Shown: piece by piece, positions 9,162 through 18,652 of the stretch | Numbering within the stretch: position 1 is the first letter of the stretch | Layout: each line of letters opens with the position of its first letter | Assembly (NCBI GenBank): GCA_002706765.1 | Contig: PAJV01000046.1 | Coordinates: 48,358-112,357, forward strand | DNA length: 64,000 nucleotides | From: Gimesia sp. | GTDB lineage: Bacteria > Planctomycetota > Planctomycetia > Planctomycetales > Planctomycetaceae | Reading direction: 5' to 3' | The notes under the pieces: generated by a model | The model's database searches: none | Told to the model about the DNA's origin: nothing | The model's input: only the letters and a program-made list of their open reading frames with translations | Translations under genes and position numbers: made by a program

Positions 9162-10136
9162 ATGAAAACGATCGCCACTTTGATCACTTGCTTTACAGTA
9201 TCCCTGATGTTGGGTTCAGGAAATGCTTCTGCTGGTAACAATCGTTTTTCAGGAAAATCGGGAAAGAGTTCTTCCAGCCGTTCCTTCAACCACCACGGTA
9301 ACCGAAACGGTAATTCCCGAAGTAACAACTTCAGCCATCGTCCCAGTAATTCGCAGCAGAATAAGCAATCATCAAACCAGCGTTTTTCTCAACTCAAGAA
9401 ATCTTCTACAGGACAAAACAACTACAAAACGTCTTTCAGCTCAAAGACAAACAATTATCATTTTAAACCCGCCCCCAAACAGAATGAATTCGATAAACCG
9501 AATCGGTTTGAGTCTAAAAAACAGAAGTTCTCACAGAACAAAGCAACCCGGCGTCCGATCATAACCCCACAAAAAACGATCAAACACAGCAAATTTCATG
9601 GCCATCACCACGGACACCATAACAATCACCATGGACATCATCACTGGCACCGTCCATGGATTCATATCAATACTCGCCCCTGGTGTCCCCCGGTCTGTCG
9701 CCCCTGGTACCCTGTTGCCTGTGCCGATCCAATTTTAACTCCCTGTGTGATCACTGCCTGTACTCCCATTTATTACAATGAAGCCGGTGAAACTGTTGTC
9801 GAGTCTGCTTCAGAAACTGAAACGGAAATCGCTACGGAACCCGTTGAGCAGGAACGGCTGGAACTGGTATCCGGAAAACTGTTTCAACTGTCAGCGGAAG
9901 GACTGGGAGCTGAACAAGGTATGGTTGTTCTGGAGATCAACGAAATGGGTTTACCAGCCAAAATTGAAACATGGGAAGACAATATTCTGGCTTTCCAGAC
10001 ACCTCAAATTGGACTGTCTAAAGCGACAGAAGCTAAAATTCATGTAATGAACAGCAAAGGACAGTTACTGGCAACTCTGGACATTAACCTGCAACCCGCA
10101 ACAGAAAAGATAACAGATCCTGTCGCTTCCAACTGA
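9162..10136 (+). CDS. Secreted His/Asn/Ser-rich protein of unknown function
   Basis: A 324-residue predicted exported protein. Residues 1-25 are a signal peptide (MKTIATLITCFTVSLM...). Residues about 26-135 are rich in Ser, Asn, Gln and Lys and look disordered. A dense histidine tract with alternating His-Gly and His-His (about 142-165) suggests metal binding. The central part has several Cys and Pro residues (WCPPVCRPWYPVACADP), then an acidic linker, and the last 100 residues look like a small beta-rich domain beginning LELVSGKLFQLSAEGLG. I do not recognise the family. The ATG at 9162 is preferred over 9147 because GAGG lies eight bases upstream and the signal peptide starts there. Transcription should end at the hairpin at 10156-10194. 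Confidence 0.7.
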   Translation: MKTIATLITCFTVSLMLGSGNASAGNNRFSGKSGKSSSSRSFNHHGNRNGNSRSNNFSHRPSNSQQNKQSSNQRFSQLKKSSTGQNNYKTSFSSKTNNYHFKPAPKQNEFDKPNRFESKKQKFSQNKATRRPIITPQKTIKHSKFHGHHHGHHNNHHGHHHWHRPWIHINTRPWCPPVCRPWYPVACADPILTPCVITACTPIYYNEAGETVVESASETETEIATEPVEQERLELVSGKLFQLSAEGLGAEQGMVVLEINEMGLPAKIETWEDNILAFQTPQIGLSKATEAKIHVMNSKGQLLATLDINLQPATEKITDPVASN

Positions 10137-10155
10137 ATTGAATTCAATGTAAATC

Positions 10156-10194
10156 AATAAAAGCGTCTTCGATGACATCGAAGACGCTTTTATT
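10156..10194. terminator. Bidirectional intrinsic terminator
   Basis: A 19-base perfect inverted repeat (AATAAAAGCGTCTTCGATG and its complement) with a one-base centre, so the real loop is slightly larger. It is flanked by A and T tracts and lies between convergent genes, so it can serve both the His-rich gene and the enolase-like gene. Confidence 0.85.
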
Positions 10195-10222
10195 TGTTGC
10201 ACTAGAAAGCCTGTTTGTGATC

Positions 10223-11593
10223 TTAGCTGGATCTCAAACTGGCAAATATTCCGCCGCCATGATACAGGGCTTTGTCAGAGAGAGCCTCTTCCAGCCGCAG
10301 CAGTTGATTATACTTGGCCAGCCGTTCGCTGCGTCCTACCGAACCGACTTTAAGCTGACCGGCTCCCGTTGCGACCACCAGATCGGCAATGGTCGTATCT
10401 TCCGTTTCTCCACTCCGGGCGGAGACTACTGGCCAGTAACCATGGTTAATGGACATCTTTAACGTTTCCAGGGTTTCGGTAAGAGTTCCAATCTGGTTTA
10501 ACTTAATCAGCACACTATTGGCCGTCTGGCTGTCGATGCCCTGCTGCAGGCGTTTCTGATTGGTCACAAACAGATCATCACCGATTAACTGAACCCGATG
10601 CCCCAGCCGCTCGGTCAGTTTCTTCCAGCCAGACCAGTCATCTTCCGCCAAACCGTCTTCAATACTGATGATGGGATAAGTGTCGACCCAGCGTTCCAGC
10701 ATATCAATGACGTCATCAGCCGATAACGCTTCGTCTCCTGTCGCATTCAGATGATACGTATCGGTTGCAGCATCGTAAAAGTGTGTACTGGCCACATCCA
10801 GGCCAATCGCCACATCCTCGCCGGGAATCAAGCCCGAAGCCTCTATTGCCGCAACGATGAACTTGACTGCTTCACTGTTACAACTTAATTTCGGTCCATA
10901 ACCACCTTCGTCACCGATGAGAGTTCCTTCGTGGCCGGTCTTGTTGAGAATCTGCCCCAGTCGGCGGTAGATGGTCACTATCCATTCAAAAGCCTGCCGA
11001 TAGGATGTGGCACCAACAGGCAGAATCAGGAAGTCCTGAAAATCGAGATTGCGCCCCGCGTGCAAGCCACCTGAAATCATATTGACCATTGGCAGCGGTA
11101 GCGACATGGAACGAGCCAGAAGATTCGTCCGCGTTGTCTGCTCAGTATCCTCTGCAAAGCCCGAACTGATATAATCTGACCAGATTTCAGCAAAACGCTC
11201 GACCGGGGTCTGCCCCTGTGACTCTGCGGCAGCATAGGCCGTTGCCAGTGAAGCTCCCAGAATTGCATTGGCTCCCAGACGAGACTTGTTCTCGGTCCCA
11301 TCCAGTTCACAGAGAATCGCATCAATGCCTTTCTGGTCTGAAGCATCCTGTCCGATTAACGCAGCAGCGATCTCCCGTCTTACATTTTCGACAGCCTGAG
11401 TTACTCCTAAACCATCGAATCGAGCTGCCTCCTTGTCCCGTAACTCAACGGCTTCAAATTTCCCAGTACTGGCACCACTGGGAACGATGGCCCGCCCGCA
11501 ACGTGAACCGGCACAGCAGATCTCGACTTCCACGGTGGGATTTCCACGACTGTCAAATACTTCGCGTGCATGGACATACTCAATTTGTGTCAT
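10223..11593 (-). CDS. Enolase-family protein with altered active-site residues
   Basis: A 456-residue member of the enolase family, slightly longer than the usual 425-435 because of an insert near residues 135-155. Enolase interconverts 2-phosphoglycerate and phosphoenolpyruvate. Conserved elements include DSRGNPTVE near the start, GGLHAGRN, GDEGGYGP, metal ligands in IGLDVAS, SIEDGLAEDDW and GDDLFVTN, the catalytic Lys in LIKLNQIGT, and RSERLAKYNQLLRLEEAL. Two active-site positions differ from the classical enzyme: QEFM reads QDFL (yeast Glu168 to Asp) and SHRSGETED reads SARSGETED (yeast His373 to Ala). It may therefore be a paralogue with reduced or different activity; I cannot see whether another enolase gene exists. 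It lies 115 bases downstream of the phosphotransferase gene on the same strand. Confidence 0.85.
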   Translation of the reverse strand: MTQIEYVHAREVFDSRGNPTVEVEICCAGSRCGRAIVPSGASTGKFEAVELRDKEAARFDGLGVTQAVENVRREIAAALIGQDASDQKGIDAILCELDGTENKSRLGANAILGASLATAYAAAESQGQTPVERFAEIWSDYISSGFAEDTEQTTRTNLLARSMSLPLPMVNMISGGLHAGRNLDFQDFLILPVGATSYRQAFEWIVTIYRRLGQILNKTGHEGTLIGDEGGYGPKLSCNSEAVKFIVAAIEASGLIPGEDVAIGLDVASTHFYDAATDTYHLNATGDEALSADDVIDMLERWVDTYPIISIEDGLAEDDWSGWKKLTERLGHRVQLIGDDLFVTNQKRLQQGIDSQTANSVLIKLNQIGTLTETLETLKMSINHGYWPVVSARSGETEDTTIADLVVATGAGQLKVGSVGRSERLAKYNQLLRLEEALSDKALYHGGGIFASLRSS

Positions 11594-11708
11594 TTCAGAT
11601 CACACTCCCCGCTGTGATTACCGGCAACATCATTTATTAACTACGATATACTTTAATATTATCATTCTATCATATCAGGAGAAAACGGAATCTTCACCCG
11701 TAGCTCAT

Positions 11709-12755
11709 TCAGGAATTCTGCATCTCATTCAATCTTAATGTCGATTGCTGTATCGTAGCAGGGGGATCAAGAATCAGAGAGAGCGCAAAAGAGCGTACCT
11801 GGTCCTGCATATCCGGTTCACTCAGATAATCAACCGTACTCTTGCCATCAACCCGAGACAACATACATGCTGCCAGATGGCGGATCGTCCGACGCTCCAG
11901 TTCCTGTTGTCCCATGGGAAAAGTATTTTTTTCCCCGGAAGCAGTGAGCGAGTGAATTTCTGCCAGATAATGTTCCCAGAAGCGCTCCACCAGTTGAATA
12001 CAATGCGTTCCACGTTCGCGAAAGAAAACTGCTTTCAATACCAGATGGCTCAGAAAGAAACCCAGATCGAATGCCGGATCGCCATAATGGGCTGTCTCAA
12101 AATCGACGAGATGAATCTGATCGCCAGAGATTAGAATGTTTTTGGGACTGAAATCTGCCAGAACAAGACAGATGCGATTGCCTTCCATTTCTGTAATCAG
12201 ATCATTCACCCAATCTTTAATTTCCGGATGGGCTTTGACGATGTACCGATAAAATGGATCAATGCGAAGCTGGTCAAAGATTTCCCAGTCCCCCCATCGC
12301 TCCTGAAACGACTGATTTCGAAAACTCAACCTGTGAATGGCCCCCAGATACCTCCCCAACCGTGAAGCAATGGAGAGATCAAATTTTCCATCCAGCAATT
12401 CCGCTTTCCAGACCTTGTGATCCTTATCGATTGCTTCCATCGCAAACAGATAATTATCGCGGTCCTCAAACAGAACGCGGGGAACCACTCCAGCCGGAAG
12501 CAGATTCTGCAATTCCTGCATCACTTCAAGCTCCCGCCAGATCCGTTCCAGCCGACTGAACCATTCTGCCTGAGTTCGCAGTTGCTTCCGTGACTGTTTG
12601 ATGACAAAATCATCTCCTGCCCGGCGATCTATACGGATGACTATATTCGAAACTCCCCAGGCAAGTGCTTCCGCTACTGCGTCTTCCTCAGGGGATAACT
12701 GCTCCATCTCTTTTAAGTAATCGATGGCATTCTGTGCTGTAATCTCCCGTACCAT
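11709..12755 (-). CDS. Phosphotransferase-family (APH-like) kinase
   Basis: A 348-residue protein with the aminoglycoside/choline-kinase-like phosphotransferase fold. The N-lobe contains VIRIDRRAGDDFVIKQS, with a likely ATP-binding Lys. The catalytic loop reads LADFSPKNILI, equivalent to HxDxxxxN with the His replaced by Leu, followed by the metal-binding HLVDFETAHYGDPAFDLG. These features indicate transfer of phosphate from ATP to a small hydroxylated molecule; the substrate is unknown and antibiotic resistance should not be assumed. The spacing to the enolase-like gene and the shared direction suggest co-transcription. No signal peptide is present, so it acts in the cytoplasm. Confidence 0.8.
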   Translation of the reverse strand: MVREITAQNAIDYLKEMEQLSPEEDAVAEALAWGVSNIVIRIDRRAGDDFVIKQSRKQLRTQAEWFSRLERIWRELEVMQELQNLLPAGVVPRVLFEDRDNYLFAMEAIDKDHKVWKAELLDGKFDLSIASRLGRYLGAIHRLSFRNQSFQERWGDWEIFDQLRIDPFYRYIVKAHPEIKDWVNDLITEMEGNRICLVLADFSPKNILISGDQIHLVDFETAHYGDPAFDLGFFLSHLVLKAVFFRERGTHCIQLVERFWEHYLAEIHSLTASGEKNTFPMGQQELERRTIRHLAACMLSRVDGKSTVDYLSEPDMQDQVRSFALSLILDPPATIQQSTLRLNEMQNS

Positions 12756-13014
12756 TATTAAATTCCCATAAGTTACTGGCTCAAAAGCATTAAAGGGTTA
12801 GATAAATCACTACATCAAAATTTGACTTCCCTCCACACTCTCATGTGAACAGCCTCGTATTTATTAGAAGTATGACGCTGCCCGACAGGTTCTGCCACCG
12901 TATTACTCCTCATAATCGGCATAAACTGATATGACTCACCGCTTACCTGACCGGTTCTATATTAAAAGCCGGTAGCCCGAGTTGTGAAAAAGTCGCTTTC
13001 GCGACAACTTTTTG

Positions 13015-13044
13015 TTGCCAGACCCGTTTAATATGCTGTAAGAT
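13015..13044 (+). promoter_or_regulatory. Candidate sigma-70-type promoter
   Basis: TTGCCA (13015-13020), an 18-base spacer and TAAGAT (13039-13044) resemble a housekeeping promoter. It would give a leader of about 100 bases before the gene at 13155. Confidence 0.35.
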
Positions 13045-13107
13045 GATAATATTGGGATAGTTGTAGTAAATAGCTATTTCAGATTGATGAGTGATTACTA
13101 ATCTCAC

Positions 13108-13123
13108 ACCACGTCAACGTGGT
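13108..13123 (+). promoter_or_regulatory. Palindrome in the leader of the Gly-rich gene
   Basis: ACCACGT CA ACGTGGT is a perfect 7-bp inverted repeat with a two-base centre, about 30 bases before the start codon. Its symmetry suits a dimeric regulator site better than an RNA hairpin, because the loop would be too small. Confidence 0.35.
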
Positions 13124-13154
13124 ATCCTTCGAGTGAACCACAGGAACATTTTCT

Positions 13155-14033
13155 ATGTTGTCCACAAACTCTGCTTCTCGTTTACTGATGTTTTTTTCTG
13201 TGACTTGTCTGGCACTCTGCCTGAGTACCACTCTGGAAGCAGCAAAAAAGCCGATCCCTCCACAGAAATATGATCCATCCGCTGAAAAGGCTGACGATCT
13301 GTTTGAAGCTATGGAAGCAGGACTGGTCGATGTCAAAATTATTGCCAAAAATTCGAAGGGCGGCAACGTTCTGATTTCCAACAATAATGAGAAACCACTC
13401 AATGTGAAACTGCCGGATACCTTCCTCGCAGTTCAGGTCCTGAAACAAGGTGCTCTCGGCGGTGGACTGGGTGGCGGACTTGGCGGTGGTGGACTGGGCG
13501 GTGGTCAAGGTGGTGGACAGGCACAGACAACCGGTGGCGGTGGCGGCGGAGGTCTGGGAGGCGGACTTGGCGGAATGGGAGCCGGAGGAGCTGGCGGGGC
13601 CGGCGGTGGTTTTTTCTCTATCCCTCCCGAAAAAACAGTTTCGGTTCCTTACACATCAGTCTGTCTGGAACATGGTAAAGCAGAGCCAGCACCGCGTATG
13701 GAATATCGCATGGTTCCAACAGAAGAAATGGTCAAAGATCCAGCACTTCAGGAACTGCTCCTTCTCGTTGCAACCGGTCGTGTCAATCAACAGGCAGGTC
13801 AGGCAGCAGCCTGGCATCTGGCAGATAAAATGAGCTGGCAGGAACTGGCTGCAAAGTCAGTCAAACATTTAGGTGGTGCCGCTCCCACTCCTTACTTCAA
13901 TCAGGCAGAACTGCAGTACGCTTCACAACTGGTAAGTATTGCTCATGCACGTGCCCGTAACAGAGAAGAAAGCACAGAGACAGCTTCCACAACTAAATCA
14001 CGTACAGAAACCGGACGCAGTTTTGAAAAATAA
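13155..14033 (+). CDS. Exported glycine-rich protein of unknown function
   Basis: A 292-residue protein with a signal peptide (residues 1-30, ending LSTTLEAA). The mature N-terminal domain (about 31-97) contains DVKIIAKNSKGGNVLISNN, a short beta-rich stretch. Residues about 99-152 are almost pure glycine with Leu, Ala and Gln, a flexible linker. After it comes a helical C-terminal domain with SVPYTSVCLEHGKAEP and GQAAAWHLADKMSWQELA, ending in a Ser/Thr-rich tail. The family is not one I can name. It is probably a periplasmic or surface protein. A terminator follows 42 bases after the stop codon, so it is likely a single-gene transcript. Confidence 0.75.
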   Translation: MLSTNSASRLLMFFSVTCLALCLSTTLEAAKKPIPPQKYDPSAEKADDLFEAMEAGLVDVKIIAKNSKGGNVLISNNNEKPLNVKLPDTFLAVQVLKQGALGGGLGGGLGGGGLGGGQGGGQAQTTGGGGGGGLGGGLGGMGAGGAGGAGGGFFSIPPEKTVSVPYTSVCLEHGKAEPAPRMEYRMVPTEEMVKDPALQELLLLVATGRVNQQAGQAAAWHLADKMSWQELAAKSVKHLGGAAPTPYFNQAELQYASQLVSIAHARARNREESTETASTTKSRTETGRSFEK

Positions 14034-14074
14034 TACATGATCAAACCGATCCGGTCTTAAAAGACTGCTTAATT

Positions 14075-14102
14075 AAGGCTCGCAATTGCGAGCCTTTTTT
14101 TT
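14075..14102 (+). terminator. Intrinsic terminator after the Gly-rich gene
   Basis: AAGGCTCGCAA paired with TTGCGAGCCTT, followed by a run of T. This is a strong rho-independent terminator on the plus strand. Confidence 0.9.
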
Positions 14103-14187
14103 GCGGCACACTTTCATCATCTCAACGTCTCAGGTATTTTAAATAAAAGTCCGTTGATTCATACCGAAATAACTGGAGCTGAATACC

Positions 14188-15132
14188 ATGAGGCCGAACC
14201 TGAGAAATATCATCTGCTCTACAATTTTAATGACACTCCCGCTGTTGTGTCATATCACATCTCTCCAGGCAGCTGAAGAAACCCCGTTACGCATTATCTG
14301 TTTCGGAGCTCATCCAGATGATGCAGAATATAAAAATGGCGGGACGGCTGCCCTGTGGGCTCAACAGGGGCATAAAGTAAAACTGGTTTCCGTGACAAAT
14401 GGAGACATTGGTCACTTTGAGATGGCAGGTGGCACATTAGCTCAACGAAGAGCCGCCGAAGCCAAAGCAGCAGCAAAAATTCTGGGAGTCGAATCGGAAG
14501 TCCTGGATATTCATGATGGGGAACTACTCCCGACTCTGGAGAACCGTAAGAAAATCGTAAAACTGATTCGGGAATGGAATGCCGATCTTGTTATTTCTCA
14601 TCGTCCCTGGGACTACCATCCAGACCACCGATATGTTGGCGTACTGGTTCAGGATGCCGCGTTTATGGTAACCGTCCCTTATTTCTGTCCTGATATCCCT
14701 CGCTTGAAGAAAAACCCGGTCTTCATGTACTCCAGCGATGGTTTCCAGAAGCCCTACCCCTTTCGACCTGATGTGGTGGTAGCCGTCGATAATGTTTTCG
14801 ATCAGAAACTGAAAGCTGTTGCACAACTCGTTTCGCAATCGCTCGAAGGAGGAGCTGGAGGCAGCCCGGAACGTGCTGCGAAAGTTCCCCCTGCAGATCC
14901 ACCGGAATTACGAATTGAATATCTGCGTCCTGCCTGGTCACGCCGTCAATCATCAGAAGCGAACAAATACCGTACAGAACTGATTAACATCTATGGAGAA
15001 GAAGTCGGCAAGCAGGTCAAATTCGCGGAATCATTTGAGCTTTGCGAATATGGTTCCCGGCCCAACAAAACCATGTTACTGAAACTGTTCCCCATCGAAG
15101 CTTCAATCCCGGTCGCTGATAAAAATAAATAG
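14188..15132 (+). CDS. Exported PIG-L/LmbE-family deacetylase
   Basis: A 314-residue protein with a signal peptide (residues 1-29, ending ITSLQAA) and a PIG-L domain. The zinc-binding motif AHPDDAE is at residues 41-47, and the second metal/catalytic motif HPDH is at 144-147. The family removes acetyl groups from N-acetylglucosamine-type substrates in various settings (GlcNAc-PI, mycothiol and bacillithiol precursors). Here the enzyme is exported, so it probably acts on an amino sugar in the periplasm or on imported glycan. Exported LmbE-like proteins are common in Planctomycetes. A promoter for the next gene lies in the 260-base gap downstream, so it is probably not co-transcribed with the DUF1549/DUF1553 gene. 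Confidence 0.85.
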   Translation: MRPNLRNIICSTILMTLPLLCHITSLQAAEETPLRIICFGAHPDDAEYKNGGTAALWAQQGHKVKLVSVTNGDIGHFEMAGGTLAQRRAAEAKAAAKILGVESEVLDIHDGELLPTLENRKKIVKLIREWNADLVISHRPWDYHPDHRYVGVLVQDAAFMVTVPYFCPDIPRLKKNPVFMYSSDGFQKPYPFRPDVVVAVDNVFDQKLKAVAQLVSQSLEGGAGGSPERAAKVPPADPPELRIEYLRPAWSRRQSSEANKYRTELINIYGEEVGKQVKFAESFELCEYGSRPNKTMLLKLFPIEASIPVADKNK

Positions 15133-15248
15133 CAGATTCAACCATTTTACAAGCAAGTGATCGCAATGGCCTCTTTCAACAGGTTGAACGACTGTAGTTG
15201 CGAATTACTGCTATCTTCTGCTTGAGAAGTGGATCACCGAATCATTAT

Positions 15249-15278
15249 TTGACATCCGCAGCTGTGACATAGTAATAT
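15249..15278 (+). promoter_or_regulatory. Candidate sigma-70-type promoter for the PSCyt1/DUF1549 gene
   Basis: A consensus TTGACA at 15249-15254, an 18-base spacer and TAATAT at 15273-15278. It would give a leader of about 110 bases before the gene at 15394. Confidence 0.5.
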
Positions 15279-15393
15279 AGTAGAACGATCACTCAGGGGA
15301 CTTACCTGTTCTCCCATGCTGCAATGGAGCAGTACTGGCCTTCCAGAGACGCACCCGGATCGTTGAATTGCCTGATAAAATGAGGGCAAGCAA

Positions 15394-18300
15394 ATGAACC
15401 GCCTCTTCTTTTGTTCAACTCTCTGGCTGTTGAGCCCGAGTTTACTGTTACTCCAGCCTCAATTTCTGCCTGCCGCAGAAGCTGTTGCAGAAAAAGATAA
15501 AATCGATTTTCTGAAACAGATCAAACCCCTGTTTCAGACCAAATGCTATTCCTGCCATGGTCGGGAAGTCCAGGAGGGTGGATTTCGCCTGGATCTGAAA
15601 AGTCGAGCCCTGGAAGGGGGAGACAGTGGCCGGGCAATTACTCCGGGCGACAGCCATAACAGCGAGCTCTATCATCGCATTTCCGGCACTGGGGATGGCG
15701 ACCAGATGCCCCCGGAAGGTGAAGGAACCCCCTTAAGTAAAGAGGAACTGGCATTGGTCCGGCGCTGGATCAAACAGGGAGCCAGTTGGCCCGAAGTGCC
15801 AGACTCAAATACAGGTCTGGCTGGTTCAGACCACTGGTCATTTCAGCCCATCAAGGAAGTTTCTTTACCCGAGGTACAGCAGACCGACTGGGTCAAAAAT
15901 GGTATCGATACATTTATCCTGCAGAAACTGGAACAGGAAAAAGTAAGCCCCTCGGAAGAAGCGGACCGCAGCACTCTGATTCGCCGCATCTATCTGGATT
16001 TGACCGGACTGCCTCCCTCTGTTGACGACTGGCAGAAATGGAACTCTGATCCCAACCCAAACTGGTATGAAAAACTGGTCGACCATCTGCTGGCCTCACC
16101 GCATTATGGGGAACGCTGGGCACGACACTGGCTTGACCTGGCCCGGTATGCAGACAGTGATGGCTACGAAAAGGACCGGAAGCGTCCCCATGCCTGGCGC
16201 TGGCGAACCTGGGTCATCAATGCATTGAATCAGGATCTTCCCTTCGATCAGTTTTCAAAGCAGCAGATCGCCGGCGATCTGTTTCCGGATCCTTCTCTGG
16301 ACGAACTGGTGGCTACTGGATTCCATCGCAATACCTTGATTAACACGGAAGGGGGAACCGATCCGGAGGAAGATCGCGTCAAACGGACTGTGGACCGTAC
16401 GAATACCCTGGGATCTATCTGGCTGGGTATTACTGTAGAATGTGCCCAGTGTCACACTCATAAATATGATCCCATCACACAGCGGGAATATTATCGCCTG
16501 TACTCTTTTTTCAATTCGCTCACAGAACCCGATATTGGAGCTCCCCTGCCTGCTGATCAGGCGAAATTCGATAAAGCCAACCAAGTCTATCAGGGTGCCC
16601 ATCAGCCCCTGGTACAGGCGATTCAGGATTATGAACAGAACGAGTTGGCATCAGCGCTGATGCAGTGGGAAAAACAGATACCAGAACAAAAACCCGTCTG
16701 GACGATCCTGAATCCGGAAACAGTGAATGCCAAACAGAAAACGACACTGAAAATCCTGCCGGATCGTAGCGTATTGGCAGAGGGTGAAAATCCAGGTCGC
16801 GCAGAAATTTATACAGTCACTTTTAAAACAAATCTGCAGAACATCAAAGGCATTCGACTCGAAGCACTCACCGACCCCAGTCTACCCAGGCAGGGTCCTG
16901 GCCGCAGTGCTACTGGCGATTTCGAATTGACCATGCTTACGCTTGAAACGGCGCCTGTGGAAACTCCTGAATCTGCCAGTGAAATTGCATTACAGAATGC
17001 AAAAGCCAGCTTTGAAATGGATGGTTACAAAGTTGATCGTGTCATCAACAACAGTCCTCATACCGGTTGGTCCATTGCTCCTCAGGAAGGAAAACAGCAG
17101 ATTGCTACGTTCGAGGCGAAAAAACCATTCGGTTTCGAAAAGGGGACGCTGGTCACCGTTTCGCTGCAGCAGTCCACTACGAAAAAAACATATCATAATC
17201 TGGGACGCTTTCGCATTTCACTTACGACGGCCGACACACCATTGCCTCTTACTGGTATGACAGACCTGATCGTCGAGACCTTGAAAACCCCGGCTGAGCA
17301 GAGAACTTCTGAACAACGACAGGAACTGCTGGAGTATTATAAAACCATCGATCCTCAGCTAAAGAAACTGAAAGCGCAAGAACTTGCCCATCGTAAAAAA
17401 GCGCCGCGTGATCCGGCTGAAACCACGAAAGCACAGGTTGTCGATCACCTGAAAGTACCACGCAAAACACACTTGCTGGTAAGAGGTGACTTCCTGAACC
17501 CTGCAGATGAAGTCAAAGCCAATACACCTGCGGTCCTGCCCCCCATCGGAACGACCAGCCCAGACCGTCTCGATCTGGCACGCTGGCTGTTCGAGTCCCG
17601 TCACCCATTAACAGCCCGAGTGACCGTGAACCGTATCTGGAGCCGTTACTTTGGTCGGGGAATCGTATTTACCGTCAATGATTTTGGCACGCAGGGAGAG
17701 CCCCCCTCACATCCGGAATTACTCGACTGGCTGGCGACTCAGTTTCGCAAGAATAACTGGAGTCTGAAGCAGCTTCACAAGCTGATCGTCACATCCGCAA
17801 CTTATCGCCAGTCTTCAACGAACCGTCCGGAACTTGCGGAACGCGATCCGTATAATACCTGGTTGTCTCACCAGAACCGCCTGCGGGTGGAAGCAGAAAT
17901 CATCCGCGATCAGGCATTGTCCGTCAGCGGATTGTTAAAGCATAAAGTAGGAGGCCCCAGCGTGAATCCTCCCCAGCCCGAAGGGATCGCGAACCTGGGT
18001 TATGCCAATTCGGTGAAATGGACAGCCAGTCAGGGAGATGACCGCTACCGGCGTGGACTATATACGTTCTTTCAACGTACCGTCCCTTATCCCATGCTGA
18101 TGACGTTTGACTCCCCCGATTCAAATCTGAGTTGTACCCGTAGGGAGCGCTCCAATACACCACTGCAGGCATTAACGATCTGGAATGACCCGGTCTTTTT
18201 TGAGTGTTCTCAAAAGCTGGGCACACGGATCGTGGATAGGACTCAGCAAAATAACCTTTCACTCGATGAGCGAATCAATTTTGCGTTTGAGCTCTGTCTG

Positions 18301-18507
18301 GCACGGCAGCCTTCAGCTCAGGAAATTCAAATTATCCGTCAGCTTCATGAGGAACAGACAAAACTACTGGAAGCAGATCAGACAGCAGTCAGCGATTTAA
18401 CGAATCAACTCCAGATCCCTGAAGGAAGTACACCGAAAGAAGTCGCAACCTGGATTATGATTGGACGGGTTTTAATGAATCTCGATGAATTTGTAACCCG
18501 CGGTTAA
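15394..18507 (+). CDS. PSCyt1 / DUF1549 / DUF1553 protein with c-type haem site
   Basis: A 1037-residue exported protein of a family strongly expanded in Planctomycetes. Residues 1-29 are a signal peptide. The cytochrome-like PSCyt1 domain follows, with one haem-binding motif CYSCH at 51-55 and a distal QMPPEG. The DUF1549 (PSCyt2) domain covers roughly 165-375 (including [21 protein letters not shown]), and DUF1553 (PSD1) the last third ([23 protein letters not shown], then [15 protein letters not shown]). The middle holds a carbohydrate-binding-like region. The biochemical role is not established; these genes almost always precede a DUF1501 gene, as here, and are thought to act in periplasmic degradation of complex substrates. 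One feature is odd: a palindromic repeat separates it from its partner gene. Confidence 0.92.
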   Translation: MNRLFFCSTLWLLSPSLLLLQPQFLPAAEAVAEKDKIDFLKQIKPLFQTKCYSCHGREVQEGGFRLDLKSRALEGGDSGRAITPGDSHNSELYHRISGTGDGDQMPPEGEGTPLSKEELALVRRWIKQGASWPEVPDSNTGLAGSDHWSFQPIKEVSLPEVQQTDWVKNGIDTFILQKLEQEKVSPSEEADRSTLIRRIYLDLTGLPPSVDDWQKWNSDPNPNWYEKLVDHLLASPHYGERWARHWLDLARYADSDGYEKDRKRPHAWRWRTWVINALNQDLPFDQFSKQQIAGDLFPDPSLDELVATGFHRNTLINTEGGTDPEEDRVKRTVDRTNTLGSIWLGITVECAQCHTHKYDPITQREYYRLYSFFNSLTEPDIGAPLPADQAKFDKANQVYQGAHQPLVQAIQDYEQNELASALMQWEKQIPEQKPVWTILNPETVNAKQKTTLKILPDRSVLAEGENPGRAEIYTVTFKTNLQNIKGIRLEALTDPSLPRQGPGRSATGDFELTMLTLETAPVETPESASEIALQNAKASFEMDGYKVDRVINNSPHTGWSIAPQEGKQQIATFEAKKPFGFEKGTLVTVSLQQSTTKKTYHNLGRFRISLTTADTPLPLTGMTDLIVETLKTPAEQRTSEQRQELLEYYKTIDPQLKKLKAQELAHRKKAPRDPAETTKAQVVDHLKVPRKTHLLVRGDFLNPADEVKANTPAVLPPIGTTSPDRLDLARWLFESRHPLTARVTVNRIWSRYFGRGIVFTVNDFGTQGEPPSHPELLDWLATQFRKNNWSLKQLHKLIVTSATYRQSSTNRPELAERDPYNTWLSHQNRLRVEAEIIRDQALSVSGLLKHKVGGPSVNPPQPEGIANLGYANSVKWTASQGDDRYRRGLYTFFQRTVPYPMLMTFDSPDSNLSCTRRERSNTPLQALTIWNDPVFFECSQKLGTRIVDRTQQNNLSLDERINFAFELCLARQPSAQEIQIIRQLHEEQTKLLEADQTAVSDLTNQLQIPEGSTPKEVATWIMIGRVLMNLDEFVTRG

Positions 18508-18537
18508 CCTAAGAATGCCAACTTTCCCTGCGTGCTG

Positions 18538-18624
18538 GAGCGTATTACATTTAACCAAAGCGTCTCTCAACTAATAGACTCGACCCAAAGGGCATTGAAG
18601 ACGCTACAGCAAAACTCGACACAG
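18538..18624 (+). repeat. Dispersed palindromic repeat, copy B
   Basis: Left arm GAGCGTATTACATTTAACC then AGCGTCT; right arm AGACGCTACAGCAAAACTCG then ACACAG. The inner 7-bp arms pair perfectly. The copy lies inside the gap between the DUF1549/1553 gene and the DUF1501 gene, which are expected to be one operon, so it is probably transcribed. Confidence 0.8.
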
Positions 18625-18652
18625 ACTGGCATCTCTCTAACGGAACAATGCA

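Larger units (their letters stand above)
12756..13154. other. Divergent intergenic region
   Basis: About 400 bases between the phosphotransferase (minus) and the Gly-rich protein gene (plus). It holds a bulged hairpin around GTCGCTTTCGCGAC (12992-13005) flanked by A5 and T5, a promoter-like sequence at 13015-13044 and a palindrome at 13108-13123. I see no small gene with a credible start signal. Confidence 0.5.

Noticed and set aside
10172-10462. 96-codon plus-strand ORF overlapping the enolase-like gene
   Set aside because: It is antisense to a conserved gene and starts inside the terminator hairpin; it is a shadow frame.
12981-13013. Possible intrinsic terminator upstream of the Gly-rich gene
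   Set aside because: The stem is short and bulged and the T run is inside the stem; it also precedes the likely promoter, so its role is unclear.
13450-13620. DNA tandem repeat in the Gly-rich gene
   Set aside because: The GGN-rich pattern is explained by the glycine-rich linker it encodes and is not an independent repeat element.
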